Shown here in pieces: positions 1 to 10,389 of a stretch of DNA of 64,000 bases. The DNA lies in contig NC_080175.1 in the NCBI RefSeq assembly GCF_950295315.1, positions 80,322,066 to 80,386,065 on the forward strand, read 5' to 3'. A program made the translations under genes and the position numbers. The notes under the pieces are model-generated. The model was not told the DNA's origin. It saw nothing but the letters and a program-made list of their open reading frames with translations, and did not search any database. Origin of the DNA: Erinaceus europaeus. Taxonomy: Eukaryota; Chordata; Mammalia; Eulipotyphla; Erinaceidae. Numbering within the stretch: position 1 is the stretch's first letter; every line of letters begins with the position of its first letter.

Positions 1-275
1 CAGTAAGGAGCCTGGTTGGAACCCAGGTTTCCCACCTGCGGGGGGGGGGGGACGTCGATTCACAAGTGGTGAAGCAGGTCTGCAGGTGTCTATCTTTGTC
101 TCCCCATCTTCCCCTCCTCACTTGATTTCTCTCTGTCCTGTCCAAAAACAACATCAATGGCAACAATAACAACAACCACAAGAGCAACAAAATGGGGAAA
201 ATGGCCTCCAGGAGCAGTGGATTTGTAGTGCAGGCACCAAGCCCCAGTAATAACCAAGGAAACAAACAAACAAAC
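1..275 (+). mobile_element. SINE-B, 5' end cut by window edge
   Basis: The internal SINE body (cccacctgcggggg, then ctgcaggtgtctatctttgtc) is followed by a CAACAA-rich segment and the 3' part ggagcagtggatttgtagtg...ccccagtaataacc. The poly-G at 40-51 is a slippage expansion of the ctgcagggg motif. Confidence 0.8.
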
Positions 276-779
276 AAAAATCCCACAAATCATGGCCCAC
301 TCATTTCCCTCTCCAATTCTAACAATCCCTGATTCTGTCATAGTTAGACACGACCCCCCCCCCCAAAAAAAAAAAAAGGGAGAAGGAGGAGGAGAAAGCA
401 ATGCATTGGTAGTGGAAGTATTCATGATGACTTCATACCTGCCAAGTACATGTAGAATTTTCCTGGGAACAGTCTGCAAGATCTGCAGCTTTGTGGGGAA
501 TTCCAAATCTGTCTGTCATTGGGAATCTGTTATGGATGCTCTGTTATACCCATCTGGCAATGGATTATTTGGTTGTAATACAAAAGGGGGGGAGTACAGA
601 CTATATTATACTCATCTTTCTTCAGTTGTATAACCAACTAAGCAGTGCAAGTACTGACATTAAGTAAATTGAGTAGGAAAAGAGAATTTTCATAGTATAA
701 TTCTACCCTTAAGGATTTTCCCCTCCTCTTTGTCTTGCTTAGAATTACCAATAGTACCTCCAGACAGCAAAGCCAGCCA
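276..779. other. Non-repetitive stretch, no gene seen
   Basis: Mostly unique sequence with a poly-C/poly-A tract at about 353-377. Open frames on both strands run through low-complexity DNA and show no recognisable protein. Confidence 0.5.
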
Positions 780-870
780 AAGCTTACTAAGAGCACTTTA
801 TGGCCATAATCTCATTTAATGCTCACAGAAATCCCACGAGGAAGCTCATTTTTCAGAACCTATGCTCATT
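780..870 (-). repeat. MIR fragment
   Basis: The core reads agagcactttatggccataatctcatttaatgctcacagaaatccc in outline, the MIR pattern 'atctcatttaatcctcacaa'. It is heavily diverged. Orientation is uncertain. Confidence 0.5.
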
Positions 871-1108
871 CAGAATAAACTCCACAATAAGTACTTAATC
901 TCAGTAAGATTATCACTTCATTTTATTATCAAAACATTTTTTAAAACACGCTATTATACTGCTGTTGAGACTAATGGATGACTTATGTATGATAAAGTTT
1001 GGGGTTCAGTATTAATCTCCCAGGCTCCTTTTCTGTCAGGATGTTGCACTTTTGGTTGCATTCCTCTAGCAAAAGTCTCAATTATTTTTCTGGGTGACAC
1101 CTTTTTCT

Positions 1109-1509
1109 CTTTTCTTTTTTTAATTAATTTATTTATAAAATGGAAACAGTGACAAGACCATAGGACAATAGGGGTACAATTCCACACAATTCCCACCACC
1201 AAAGCTCTGTAACCCATCCCCTCCCTTGATAGCTTTCCTATTCTTTAACCCCCTGGAGTATGGACCCAGGGCCATTATGGGGTGCAGAAGGTGGAAGGTC
1301 TGGCTTCTGTAGTTGCTTCCCCACTGAACATGGGCATTGACAGGTTCATTCACACACCCAGTCTGTCCTCTTTCCCTAGTGGGTCAGGGCTCTGAGGAAG
1401 CGGAACTCCAGGACACATTGGTGGGGTCATCTGTCCAGGGAAGTCCGGTTGGCATCATGGTAGCATTTGGAACCTGGTGGCCCAGGCAAGACTGAGGCCC
1501 TGATTCAGA
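1109..1509 (-). mobile_element. L1 long-UTR 3' end, 5'-truncated insertion
   Basis: T-rich start (the element's A tail on the - strand) followed by the long-UTR terminal 400 bp (aattcccaccaccaaag...ctgaacatgggcattgac). It is flanked by a 14-bp target duplication with one mismatch: tgacacctttttct (1095-1108) and tgacacccttttct (1510-1523). Confidence 0.8.
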
Positions 1510-1523
1510 TGACACCCTTTTCT

Positions 1524-1895
1524 AACTATGCTCCCTGGTGCTGATAATCATTCTTTCTCCTGCTCAGTTAATAGCCATCTGGCTGCTAATAGCTCTGGAG
1601 CATAGCGCTATCCTTGCTGCTTCTCTCACCCAAGCCTTCGAGAGCAGCCTCTTGTTAAACTCTCCTGTTTTGGCCTACTTGAGGCCACCATCTGTTTCTT
1701 GCCAGCCCTATACTAAGAGAGGGTCCCACAGCAACTCTAGTGATAGCGTGTGCTTATGCTACTCACTCATCATATAGGCTGTGTCCAGACAGCATTTAGA
1801 AAGTCTTACTTCTGAAAAACAACTTGGCACAGTGCAATCATTTCCTTCTGTTTATTTATTTTTAGTGATTTTATGGGTGACATCATAATGGTTCA
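1524..1895. other. Non-repetitive stretch, no gene seen
   Basis: Short open frame of 79 codons at 1538-1777 on the + strand with no recognisable domain. No splice-flanked exon was recognised. Confidence 0.4.
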
Positions 1896-1897
1896 TA

Positions 1898-2212
1898 GGG
1901 ACTGGGTGCTGGTGCATCCAGCAGAGCACACACTCAACGAATGTGAGGATCCTGGTTCAAACCCCTGGTCCCCACCTGCAAGGGGAGGGGGGCGGTGGCA
2001 TATTCAGTAATGAAGCAGTGCTGTAAGACTCTCTCTCTCTCTTTCTCTCTTTTTCCCCCTTCTCCCCCCTTTCCCCCTCCTCTCTCAGTTTCTCTGTCTC
2101 TATCCAAAAGAAAAAGACAGATAAAAAGGCAAAAAAAAAAAAAAAAAGGTCACTGGAAGTGGTGTATTAATTTTACAGAGATTGAACCCCAGTGATAACC
2201 CTGGTGGCAATA
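1898..2212 (+). mobile_element. SINE-C with long pyrimidine tract
   Basis: tRNA-like head gggactgggtgctggtgcat, B-box-like ggttcaaacccc, then CT-rich and A-rich tracts and a 3' part ending agtgataaccctggtggcaa. Confidence 0.75.
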
Positions 2213-2299
2213 AAAAATAATGATGGTTAACAGAATGATAAGCTTTCAGGGGTAGAGCTTCATACTGTACCCACAACCAAAAATCTGTGCATTTTTCCA

Positions 2300-2586
2300 A
2301 CAATAAATACTATAATTCTCATAGGTCAGAGAAATAGTTTGGCTACTTTTTTCTTTTGCAATTTTATATGTTATAATGATCTATAATCCATTTATGAGCA
2401 AAGCCATTTTTCATCTCTTTGCTAATATCTCTAAGCATAACCTCATTCCATCCATTTTATCCCAAAGCATACAATATCATTTTCCATTAGCAGAGTAGTA
2501 TCTCTAAGACTTTGTGAGGATTATGTTGTTACAGGGAGCACAGGACTTTAATAGAGTGCATCAGTGTAGAACTATATATGCGCTTC
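2300..2586 (-). mobile_element. L1 3' end (host of the 2601-3667 insertion)
   Basis: Reverse strand shows the L1 ORF2-tail/3'-UTR signature (catctctttgctaatatc, cattccatccattttatccc). The same fragment resumes at 3682. Confidence 0.65.
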
Positions 2587-2600
2587 AGTCTTACAGTTTT

Positions 2601-3667
2601 TTTTTAATTTTTTATTTAAGAAAGGATTAATGAACAAAAACATAAGGTAGGAGGGGTACAACTCCACACAGTTCCCACCACCCAATCCCCATAACCCACC
2701 CCCTCCCATGATAGCTTTCCCATTCTCTAGCCCTCTGGGAGCATGGACCCAGGGTCATTGAGGGTTGCAGAAGGTAGAAGGTCTGGCTTCTGTAATTGCT
2801 TCCCCGCTGAACATGGGCGTTGACTGGTCAGTCCATACTCCCAGTCTGCCTCTCTCTTTCCCTAGTAAGGTGTGTCTCTGGGGAAGCTGAGCTCCAGGAC
2901 ACATTGGTGGGGTCTTCAATCCAGGGAAGCCTAGCCAGCATCCTGGTGGCATCTGGAACCTGGTGATTGAAAAGAGAGTTAACATATGAAGCCAGACAAT
3001 TTGTTGAGCAATCATGGATCCCAAGCTTGGAATAGTGGAGAGGAAGTGTTAGGGAGGTACTCACTGCAAACTCTAGTGTACTTCTGCTTTCAGGTATATA
3101 TTTTGCAGTAGTTTATGGATACGTGTGCACATAAGCTCTCTCACACAGAAACTGGTGTATATCTAGGTTATGGGACTTTGTTAGAAAGTGAATGACCTGA
3201 GATGAAATTAGAGTGTACTATGAAAGGAAAGGTCTCACCCGAGTAATGAAGCTGAAGGGTTGTCATTCCACACGTGAAATCTTTGGATACAGTCTGAGGT
3301 GAAGCATGTTGAGGTGGCCATCGTTGCTTTGGTTAGGTTGTGATCGGCGGATGCAATATTATTTGGTTTGGATTGGGAGATGCATACGGGAAAGTGGGCC
3401 CTATCCAAGGGTTCCAGGACTGGGGGAAGTAGGGGCTCTATAGTGAAGATGTGAGGTTCCTGCTGTCTTAGGGTTCAAAAAGACAATCGATAGTTAATAT
3501 TATCATCACATTATTTGTTAATTGGGTTAACTTTGAAAAGTCCCTTTGTTATGGTTTGCTGTACAGTATCCAGTATCTTGTATATAGCTGTGCTATTGGA
3601 TGCTTCTAATCTACTTGGTCTAGGCTTTTGAGAGAGTCCGCATATCAAATACATAGCCTATATATTA
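2601..3667 (-). mobile_element. L1 long-UTR insertion, 1067 bp, with TSD
   Basis: An exact 14-bp target duplication agtcttacagtttt lies at 2587-2600 and 3668-3681. The insert begins with a T-run (A tail on the - strand) and shares its whole length with parts of the copies at 37.2-41.6 and 41.7-43.0 kb. At 3625-3660 it reads gagagagtccgcatatcaaa, the spot where the 37-41 kb copy carries a minisatellite instead. No ORF is retained. Confidence 0.85.
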
Positions 3668-3681
3668 AGTCTTACAGTTTT

Positions 3682-4045
3682 ATAAACTATTATTTAATCA
3701 TTAATGAAGTATATTAATTTGAAAAAATAAGTTGCAGTGTGGTTTTCCATTGGACACATATCCCATAATCTCTCTATCTAGTCATTTGTTGATGGACATT
3801 TAGATTGCTTCCATGCTATTGTGAATAATGCAGCTAGGAACTTAGGGTACATACATCATTTCAAATTAGTGTTTTCATATCCTTTGGATACATGCCTAAG
3901 AGAGGTGTTGATGATCATAAAGTATTTCCATTTTGGTTTACTTAAGGACTCTCCATACTGTTTTCCAAAGGGACTGCACCAGTTTGCATTCTCACCAACA
4001 GTGTAACAGAATTTCTTTCTTTTTTCTTTTTCACTTCACATCCTT
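3682..4045 (-). mobile_element. L1 ORF2 C-terminal fragment (continuation)
   Basis: Antisense L1 ORF2 tail signature (tgttgatggacatttagatt, ttgtgaataatgcagctagg, ttttccaaagggactgcacc). Continues the fragment interrupted at 2587. Confidence 0.75.
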
Positions 4046-4049
4046 GACA

Positions 4050-4310
4050 TTTCCTTTTTTTGCATGCAGGGTTATCTCTGGGGCTTGGTGCCTGCACTAC
4101 GAGTTCACTGCTCTTAGAGGCCATTTTTTGGGTCTATTTTATTGGATAGTACAAAGAGAAACTGAGAGGGGAGGGGGGAAGATAGAGAGGAAAAGAGAAA
4201 GACACTTGCAGACCCGCTTCACTGCTTGTGAAGTGACCCGCTGCCGCAGGTGGGGAGCTGGGGTCTTGAACCAGTAGCCTTGTGTGGGTCCTTGCACTTC
4301 ATACTATGTT
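4050..4310 (-). mobile_element. SINE-B
   Basis: Antisense SINE-B: gcagggttatctctggggct, then gacagagag-type body, ctgccgcaggtggggagc and tccttgcacttcatactatg head. Confidence 0.8.
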
Positions 4311-4314
4311 CAAT

Positions 4315-4438
4315 TCTTCTTCTCCTCCTTCCCCTCCTCCTCCTCTTCCTCCCCCTCCTCCTCCTTCTTCTTTACCCTCTCCTTCTTCTTCTTCTCCTTC
4401 TTCTTCTTCTTATTCTTCTTCACCCTCTCCTTCTTCTT

Positions 4439-4504
<66 letters not shown>
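4315..4504. repeat. TTC/TCC microsatellite followed by (TTA)n
   Basis: About 150 bp of TTC/TCC triplets leads into about 12 uninterrupted ATT triplets (4467-4503) that abut the antisense SINE-B at 4505. Likely grown from that SINE's A-rich 3' tail. Open frames here encode only homopolymers. Confidence 0.9.
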
Positions 4505-4808
4505 TTGCCTCCAGGATTATCACTGGGATCTGGTGCCTACACCAAGAATCCACTGCTCCTGGTGACCATATTTTTTTCCGTTGTTGTTGCTGTTATTATT
4601 TTTGTTACTGCTGTTGTTGTTGACTATGACAGAGAGAAATGGAGAGAGGAGGGGAAGATAGAGAGGGGGAGAGAAAGATAGACACTTGTAGACCTGCTTC
4701 ACCGCCTGTGAAGTGACCCCCTCTGCAGGTGGGGAACCAAAGCTGGAACCAGGATCATTGAACTTTGTACTATGTGTGGTTAACCTGCTAAGCTACCTCC
4801 CAGCCCCC
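4505..4808 (-). mobile_element. SINE-B
   Basis: Antisense SINE-B from gcctccaggattatcactgg to the tRNA-like head gttaacctgctaagctacct. Confidence 0.85.
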
Positions 4809-5009
4809 GTTTCCTTTTTTTTTTTTTTTTTTTAATGAAGTCAAAATAATGTTGCCAAGAAAGTGAATGATGCAAGAGTTGGGAAGTTCCTGAAAGGTGG
4901 AACTTCATGTGTACATAACCTGACATGAAAATATGCCCTCCAGGAAGGAAAATTCCATAGTCTCCCTAGAATCAAAGTTCTGAAATGATGCTTCAATGTC
5001 CTAAATACT

Positions 5010-5627
5010 CTTTTTTAACTTTTAATTAATTTATTTATGATTAACAGTGGATTACAAGGCTATAAGATTATAGGGTATAATACCATACCCACAACCAAAG
5101 TCCCCACCTCCTACTTCCCAAATATAACCACCATAGTTTTTACAAGTCTTAGAAATAGTGTCTTCTTCCTTCCTCCCTCCCTTCCTTCCTTCCTTCCTTC
5201 CTTCTTTCTTTCCTTCCTTCCTTCTTTCATTTCTTTCTTTCATTTTTCTTTACAAGTTCATATATTTCAATTCTCAATTCTCCAGATGCCACATGAGTGA
5301 AGCCATCTGGCAGTTGTCTTTCATCTCTTTACTTACTTCATTAAGCATAGTCACCTCCAGTTCTATCCATTTTGTCCCAAAAGACCCAATATCATCTTTT
5401 ATGGTTGTAGAGGAGTATTCCATGGAGTATATATCCCATAACTTCTTTAGCCAGTCATCTGTTAATGGACATTTAGACTACTGTCATTCTTTGGCTATTG
5501 TGAATAATGTGACTATCAATATAGGGGTGCATATATCCTTTTGAATGAGTGATTGCATGACTTCTGGATAAATCCAAGAGTGGTATTGCTGGGTCATAAA
5601 GTAATTCCACGTTTATTTGTTTCAGGA
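5010..5627 (-). mobile_element. L1 3' end (UTR plus ORF2 tail) with (CCTT)n
   Basis: Antisense L1: gattaacagtggattacaag, ataccatacccacaaccaaa, then ORF2 tail ttccatggagtatatatccc and gtggtattgctgggtcataa. A CCTT tract at about 5164-5246 interrupts the UTR. The element resumes at 5896 after an insertion. Confidence 0.8.
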
Positions 5628-5629
5628 CT

Positions 5630-5895
5630 TTTTTTTAGTGATTTATAATGATCAACAATATTATAGGATAAGAAGGGTACAATTCCATAAAATTCCCACT
5701 ACCAAAGTTCCATATACCCTCCCCTCCATTGGCCGGTTCCCTATTCTTTATCCCTCTGGGATTATGGACTGAAAATTTCTATTGGGTGCAGAAGGTGGGA
5801 GGTCTGGCTTCTGTAATTGCTTCTCCACTGGACATGGGTGATGATAGGTCCATCCATACTCTCAGCCTGTTTCTATCTTTCCTAAGTGGTGTATG
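5630..5895 (-). mobile_element. L1 long-UTR 3' end inserted in the older L1
   Basis: Antisense long-UTR terminal segment (tacaattccataaaattccc...ccactggacatgggtgatga). Flanking L1 sequence on both sides belongs to one ORF2 tail. TSD is indistinct (aggactttttt / ccggatttttc). Confidence 0.7.
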
Positions 5896-6415
5896 TTTCC
5901 GGATTTTTCATACATGCTTCCAAAGGGGCTGCAACAGTTTGCTTTCCCACCAGCCAGCAGTATAGCAGAGTCCTTTTCCCCTCACAACCTCTCCAACACC
6001 TGTCATTTCCCATTTTGTTGATATAGGCCATTCTTTCAGGTGTGAGATAGGATCTCAGTGTAGTTTTTTTTTATTTGACTTTTAAAAATATTTATTTATT
6101 TATTCCCTTTTGTTGCCCTGTTTCATTGTTGTAGTTATTATTGTTGTCGTCGTTGTTGGATAGGACAGAGAGAAATGGAGAGAGGAGGGGAAGACAGAGA
6201 GGGGTAAAGAAAGATAGACACCTGCAGACCGGCTTTACCGCCTGTGAAGCGACTCCCCTGCAGGTGGGGAGCCAGGGGCTCGAACTGGGGTCCTTCCGCC
6301 CGTCCTTGCACTTTGCGCCACGTTCGCTTAACCCGCTGCGCTGCCGCCCGACTCTCCCTCAGTATAGTTTTAATTTGTGTTTCTCTAATGATGAATGAAG
6401 TGGAGCATTTCTTTC
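5896..6415 (-). mobile_element. L1 ORF2 fragment (continuation), split by SINE-A
   Basis: Antisense ORF2 signatures: caaaggggctgcaacagttt, ctctccaacacctgtcattt, ggtgtgagataggatctcag, then after the SINE ttttaatttgtgtttctcta. Confidence 0.8.
6067..6362 (-). mobile_element. SINE-A
   Basis: Antisense SINE-A: tatttatttattcccttttg, gacagagagaaatggagaga, cccctgcaggtggggagcca, then the head cgcttaacccgctgcgctgc. TSD is about tcagtgtagtttt / tcagtatagtttt. Confidence 0.9.
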
Positions 6416-6499
6416 TTTTTTCTTCCTTTTTAATTTTTAAAATTATTTTTATTTTAAAATATTTATTTATTTATTCCCTTTTGTTGTTTAATTTTTAAA

Positions 6500-6870
6500 T
6501 TTGTGATTAACAGTGGATTACAAGATTGTATGATTACAGGGTATAATTCCACACTACACCCACCACCAAAGTTCTGTGTATCTACCTTCCCACCTCCCAG
6601 TGATAACCACCATAGTTTTTACAAAGCCTTAGAAATAGTTTGTCCACTTCTAGTTTGGTTTGTTGTTGCTGTAGTTATTTTTGCAAGTTCATATGTATCG
6701 GTTCTCTAGATTCCACATTGCCTTTCATCTCTTTACTTATTTTGCTAATCATAATCATCTCCAGTTCCATCCGTTTTGTCTCAAAGGACACAACATTGTC
6801 TTTTTTTATTGTAGAGGAATAGTCCATAGAGTATCTCTCGTAATTTTTCTCATCAGTCTAAATGCTCTTT
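6500..6870 (-). mobile_element. L1 3' end
   Basis: Same lineage as 5010-5627: gattaacagtggattacaag, accaccatagtttttacaaa, ccagttccatccgttttgtc. Confidence 0.8.
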
Positions 6871-7109
6871 TATTTATAGCATGAATAATCTTTCCCTAGA
6901 GATACTTTCTTGAATCAACAAAGTTTGTTCCTTACTTAACAGCAATGTTAAAACCATAGAAATTAGCTTTTTCCTTCCAAATATTAATACTATATTCTTC
7001 TAGATTATATGCCATTTAGAACTTTTACAATTTTAATTAAAATATGGAATGTGAAATAGCTACTGTAATTAAATTAAGAACAAAAAATAGAATATGCTAG
7101 AAAAGAGAG
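6871..7109. other. AT-rich unique sequence
   Basis: No recognisable repeat, exon or RNA gene. Confidence 0.4.
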
Positions 7110-7315
7110 GGAAGGGAGAATAGAGGAGAAAATAAATGAGGAAAGGAGAGGGGAGTGGAGGGGGGGAGAGGAAGACAAGAGACCATTGTACCACTCCACC
7201 CTCCACAGCACTTTCCCAGTGCTGTCCATTGTGCTTACATCTGTGCTGGGGCTTGAACCAGATCTATGTGCATGATAAAGCTCACACTTTATCTGGTAAG
7301 TTGCCTTCTAGCCCC
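7110..7315 (-). mobile_element. tRNA-type SINE
   Basis: Antisense SINE with a purine-rich tail (gaaggagaggggagtggagg) and body gctgtccattgtgcttacat, tgctggggcttgaaccagat. It abuts the 3' end of the AKR1B-like pseudogene. Confidence 0.6.
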
Positions 7316-7822
7316 TGGATGCCACTCAATCTGGTTGGTCACTGGCATAATATTTTAGTTCAAGAGCTTTTTCATCTGGAAGTGTTTGAAGTTGAAGATT
7401 TCAATGACTTTGACCAGCCCTTTGTCAGACAGATCCTCCTTGGTTTACGTTGCTTCACTTGGAATGACATTGCCATTATCATCTTTGGGAGAAATGTTCT
7501 TCCCAGCCTGTAATCCCAGTGAATAAGACAGATGTTCACATATTCCAGTTTCAGATGCTTGAGAGTTTCCTAAAAGTCCTTTTTCACTGAGGGTCCCCTT
7601 ATAGAAGATGCGTCCTGACTTGCTAACGGTGAAGAGGTGCTCCCTTCCAACAGCCTTCTCTTGGAGAGCTTGCTCGCCTTCATTCTCATTCTTCTAGACA
7701 CAGTCAGCATGAAGTCCAGTATCAGTGGCCACCTTCCCAGCCTCCGTGACTATGCCCGGGAGAGTTGATGTACCTCTTAGTTTTAGAAGAACCACTTAGG
7801 TTCATATTTCCATAGAACTTTT
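7316..7822 (-). pseudogene. AKR1B (pseudogene): Processed pseudogene of an AKR1B-type aldo-keto reductase (aldose reductase family), partial
   Basis: The - strand, read in one long frame, gives recognisable AKR1B segments in order: VTEAGKVATDTGLHADCV, then KNENEGEQALQEKAVGREHL, FTVSKSG, an eroded stretch, SPKDDNGNVIPSEAT, DLSDKGLVKVIEIFNFKHFQ, MKKLLN and VTNQIEWHP. These correspond to roughly residues 25-190 of a family protein of about 316 residues. Several in-frame stops are present (after DCV, after SEAT, after KLLN) and part of the middle is compressed. No introns interrupt a region that spans several exons in functional genes, so it is a processed copy. The 3' side is cut by a SINE at 7315 and the 5' side by a CTC microsatellite. 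It cannot encode an enzyme. AKR1B1 and AKR1B10-like parents cannot be separated by eye. The family call is from memory of the protein. Confidence 0.8.
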
Positions 7823-7888
7823 AAACCTCTCCTTCTCCTCCTCCTCCTCCTCCTCCTCCTCCTCCTCCTCCTCCTCCTTCTTCTTCTC
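7823..7888. repeat. (CTC)n / (CTT)n microsatellite
   Basis: About 20 CTC triplets followed by a few CTT triplets. Confidence 0.9.
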
Positions 7889-7889
7889 A

Positions 7890-8518
7890 GACTTAGGGTA
7901 TTACCCTTTCTTCTGCTTTTTCCAGGAATAACAGCCATGCTCACATTTCCTAAAAATAATCCTTAACTAAGGGTTACTTTCATGATCCAAAAGGGAACTA
8001 TAAAAACACTTAGATGTATCCCTATCTCTTCATCTAGTTTGAGCTTCAGCTTTCGTGGTCATGACTATTATACTTTCTTTTATAGTTCAAATATTATTCT
8101 CACTAGTAGAAGAGGTTAAAAAAATGGGAATTGTCATCTTTTGTTTTCTTGTTATCTGTTTTTTCCTTTTTTTCATTTTGAACTTAAAATTATTCTTATG
8201 TATTTACAAGCCTCAATGCATACTGACAATTAAGTTTTCTGACAATGTCCTTAAAATTTTAAATAATTTCACATATATGCAAATTTAGTAAAGATAGTTC
8301 ATTAGCTTATGTGTCTGAAGCAACATAGAGTTGAACTGAAAATGTCTGATTAAGTAAGTAATACATACTAATAAGAGAAATTGAAAGTATGGAAAACTTA
8401 GAACAACTTTTAACAACCTTTTAACCTATATTATTTTTTTTCTTGAAATGCTCATATGATTTTAATACTTATTATTTTTCTACTGAAAAAAACACATATA
8501 TACTATGTATTACTTTAA
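7890..8518. other. AT-rich unique sequence
   Basis: No repeat or gene recognised. A 77-codon open frame at 8055-8288 (+) is hydrophobic low-complexity sequence without a recognisable domain. Confidence 0.4.
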
Positions 8519-8519
8519 A

Positions 8520-8945
8520 AAATTTCTTCACTAGATTAATGGTTTACAGTTGACAGTAAAACATAGTACCCTGTACATGTGTAACATTTCGCAGTTTTCC
8601 ACATAACAATTCAACCCCCCACTAGATCCTCCTCTGCCATCATGTTCCAGGACCCGAGTCTTCCCCGCTACCCCAGAGTCTTTTACTTTGGTGCAATACT
8701 CCAAACCCATTCCAAGTTCTGCTTTGTGTTTTTCTTTCTGTTCTTGTTTTTTGACTTCTGCCTGTGAATGAGATCATCCCTTATTCATCCTTCTCTTTCT
8801 GTCTTATCTCATTTAACATGATTCCTTCAAGCTCCAAGGTGAAGAAAGTGAACTTACCATTTTTAACAGCTGCGTAGTATTCCATTGTGTATATACACCA
8901 CAGCTTACTCAGTTACTCATCTGTTGGACACCTGGGTTGCTTCCA
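8520..8945 (-). mobile_element. L1 short 3' end
   Basis: Antisense L1: ggtttacagttgacagtaaa, catcatgttccaggaccc, ccaagttctgctttgtgttt, attccattgtgtatatacac. ORF2 tail plus short UTR. Followed directly by an antisense SINE-A. Confidence 0.85.
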
Positions 8946-9224
8946 GGTTTTTTATTTTTTAATATTTATTTATTTATTCCCTTTTGTTGCTCTTGTTGTT
9001 CTACTGTTGTAGTTATTGATGCCATTGTTGTTGGATAAGACAGAGAGAACTGGAGAGAGGAAGGGAAGACGGGGAAGAGAAAGACACCTGCAGACCTGCT
9101 TCACTGCTTGTGAAACGACTCCCCTGCAGATGGGGAATCAGGGACTCAAACCAGGGTCCTTACTCCCGTCCTTGCGCTTTGCGCCACCTGCGCTTGACCT
9201 GCTGCATTACCACCTGACTCCCAG
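8946..9224 (-). mobile_element. SINE-A
   Basis: Antisense SINE-A with tatttatttattcccttttg, gacagagagaactggagaga and a degenerate head. Confidence 0.9.
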
Positions 9225-9524
9225 CATCTTTATTTTAAAACCTATACTACAAGCTTATTTTTAGTCTTAATCATGATTATATTCAGAAAGTAAAACATTA
9301 CTAAGGAGGATTTGCCTTTCTGTAATTTGTACTGTATGTTTACTTAATTATTGGAGATAGTGGCTGTGGGCATATGCAGTTTCACTGCTTTTGGCCACCT
9401 AAAGAGTTATCACCAACCCTGTAATTTTTATTCTTGATGTCTCTGATATCCTTTATTAAGCATTTATAATCTTAATAAAAATGTATTTACAAATAGGCAC
9501 TGAATTAATAGTTTAGTTTTAGTG
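9225..9524. other. AT-rich unique sequence
   Basis: Nothing recognised apart from a short possible SINE relic at about 9350-9415. Confidence 0.35.
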
Positions 9525-9672
9525 TTTTTTTTTAAGATTTTATTCATGAAAAAGATAGGAGGAGAGAGAAAGAACCAGACATCACTCTGGTACATGTGCT
9601 GGTGGGGATCAAACTCAGGACCTCATGCTCGAGAGTTGAAACCTTTATCCACTGCACTAGCTCCCAGAGCAC
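9525..9672 (-). mobile_element. SINE-D
   Basis: Antisense SINE-D: agattttattcatgaaaaag, gacatcactctggtacatgt, ggatcaaactcaggacctca, tttatccactgcactagctc. Confidence 0.8.
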
Positions 9673-9859
9673 TGAATCAATAGTTTTAATGCATGATTTG
9701 ATTGTTGAGTGAAATGTTACAAAGAATATAGAATGAAGTAGGCCAGTGAATTTGGTTGGTGTGAGGTAGCTGTCCTTTCAGATAAGGTTTCCTGTAGATG
9801 AGTCAAAGTTTAGAGAGCAAGTTAGAGAGCAAGTGGTAAGGGTAAGATTATAGATCACT

Positions 9860-10100
9860 CTGAGAGTGTTTTGCAGGCACCTGTCATGGGGAGATGAGAA
9901 ATTGTACCCACATGTCAGCAACTCTGTTGTAAAACATTAAACACCCTGCAACTGAAGAGGTGGTATAGTGGATTACACGTTGGATCCTTAAGCATAAGGT
10001 CCTGAGTTCAATCCCTGGCATCACATGCCAGAGTGATTCTCTGGTTCTCTCTACCTCCTCATTCATAAGTAAATAAATAAATAAATCTTAAAAAATAAGC
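9860..10100 (+). mobile_element. L1 3'-UTR remnant followed by a tRNA-type SINE
   Basis: 9860-9945 resembles the L1 end also seen at 51660-51730 (gatgagaaattgtacc). 9951-10095 is a SINE head with A-box-like gaggtggtatagtggattac, B-box-like gagttcaatccc and an (AAAT)n tail. Confidence 0.65.
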
Positions 10101-10214
10101 CCCAGTAAAATGAAAAAATAAAAAAGAGAAACTCGACATAGAACAACAGCAAAAGGCTATTATACGCTTAATGTGATTTTAAATCAGATATTTTTAACTT
10201 TGTAATTTCACTTC

Positions 10215-10385
10215 ACTTTAAAAACTGTCTGTGTGTGCTCATGTGCTCGTCCAAGGGCCCTCCTGCCTGTACAATTCTGTTGCTCCTGGTACCCATCCCC
10301 CTTTTAGTTTCAGACAGGGGGCAACAGAGAGGGAGAAAAAGATAGAGATATACCGATAAATAAATAAAATAATAACAACAAAATT
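10215..10385 (-). mobile_element. Old SINE fragment
   Basis: Diverged antisense SINE-B-like sequence (ctgcctgtacaattctgttg, gggggcaacagagagggaga) ending in an AT-rich tail. Confidence 0.45.
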
Positions 10386-10389
10386 GTAT

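Noticed and set aside
4250..4681. Leucine/proline/serine-rich open frames
   Set aside because: They are translations of the TTC and TTA microsatellite plus an antisense SINE.
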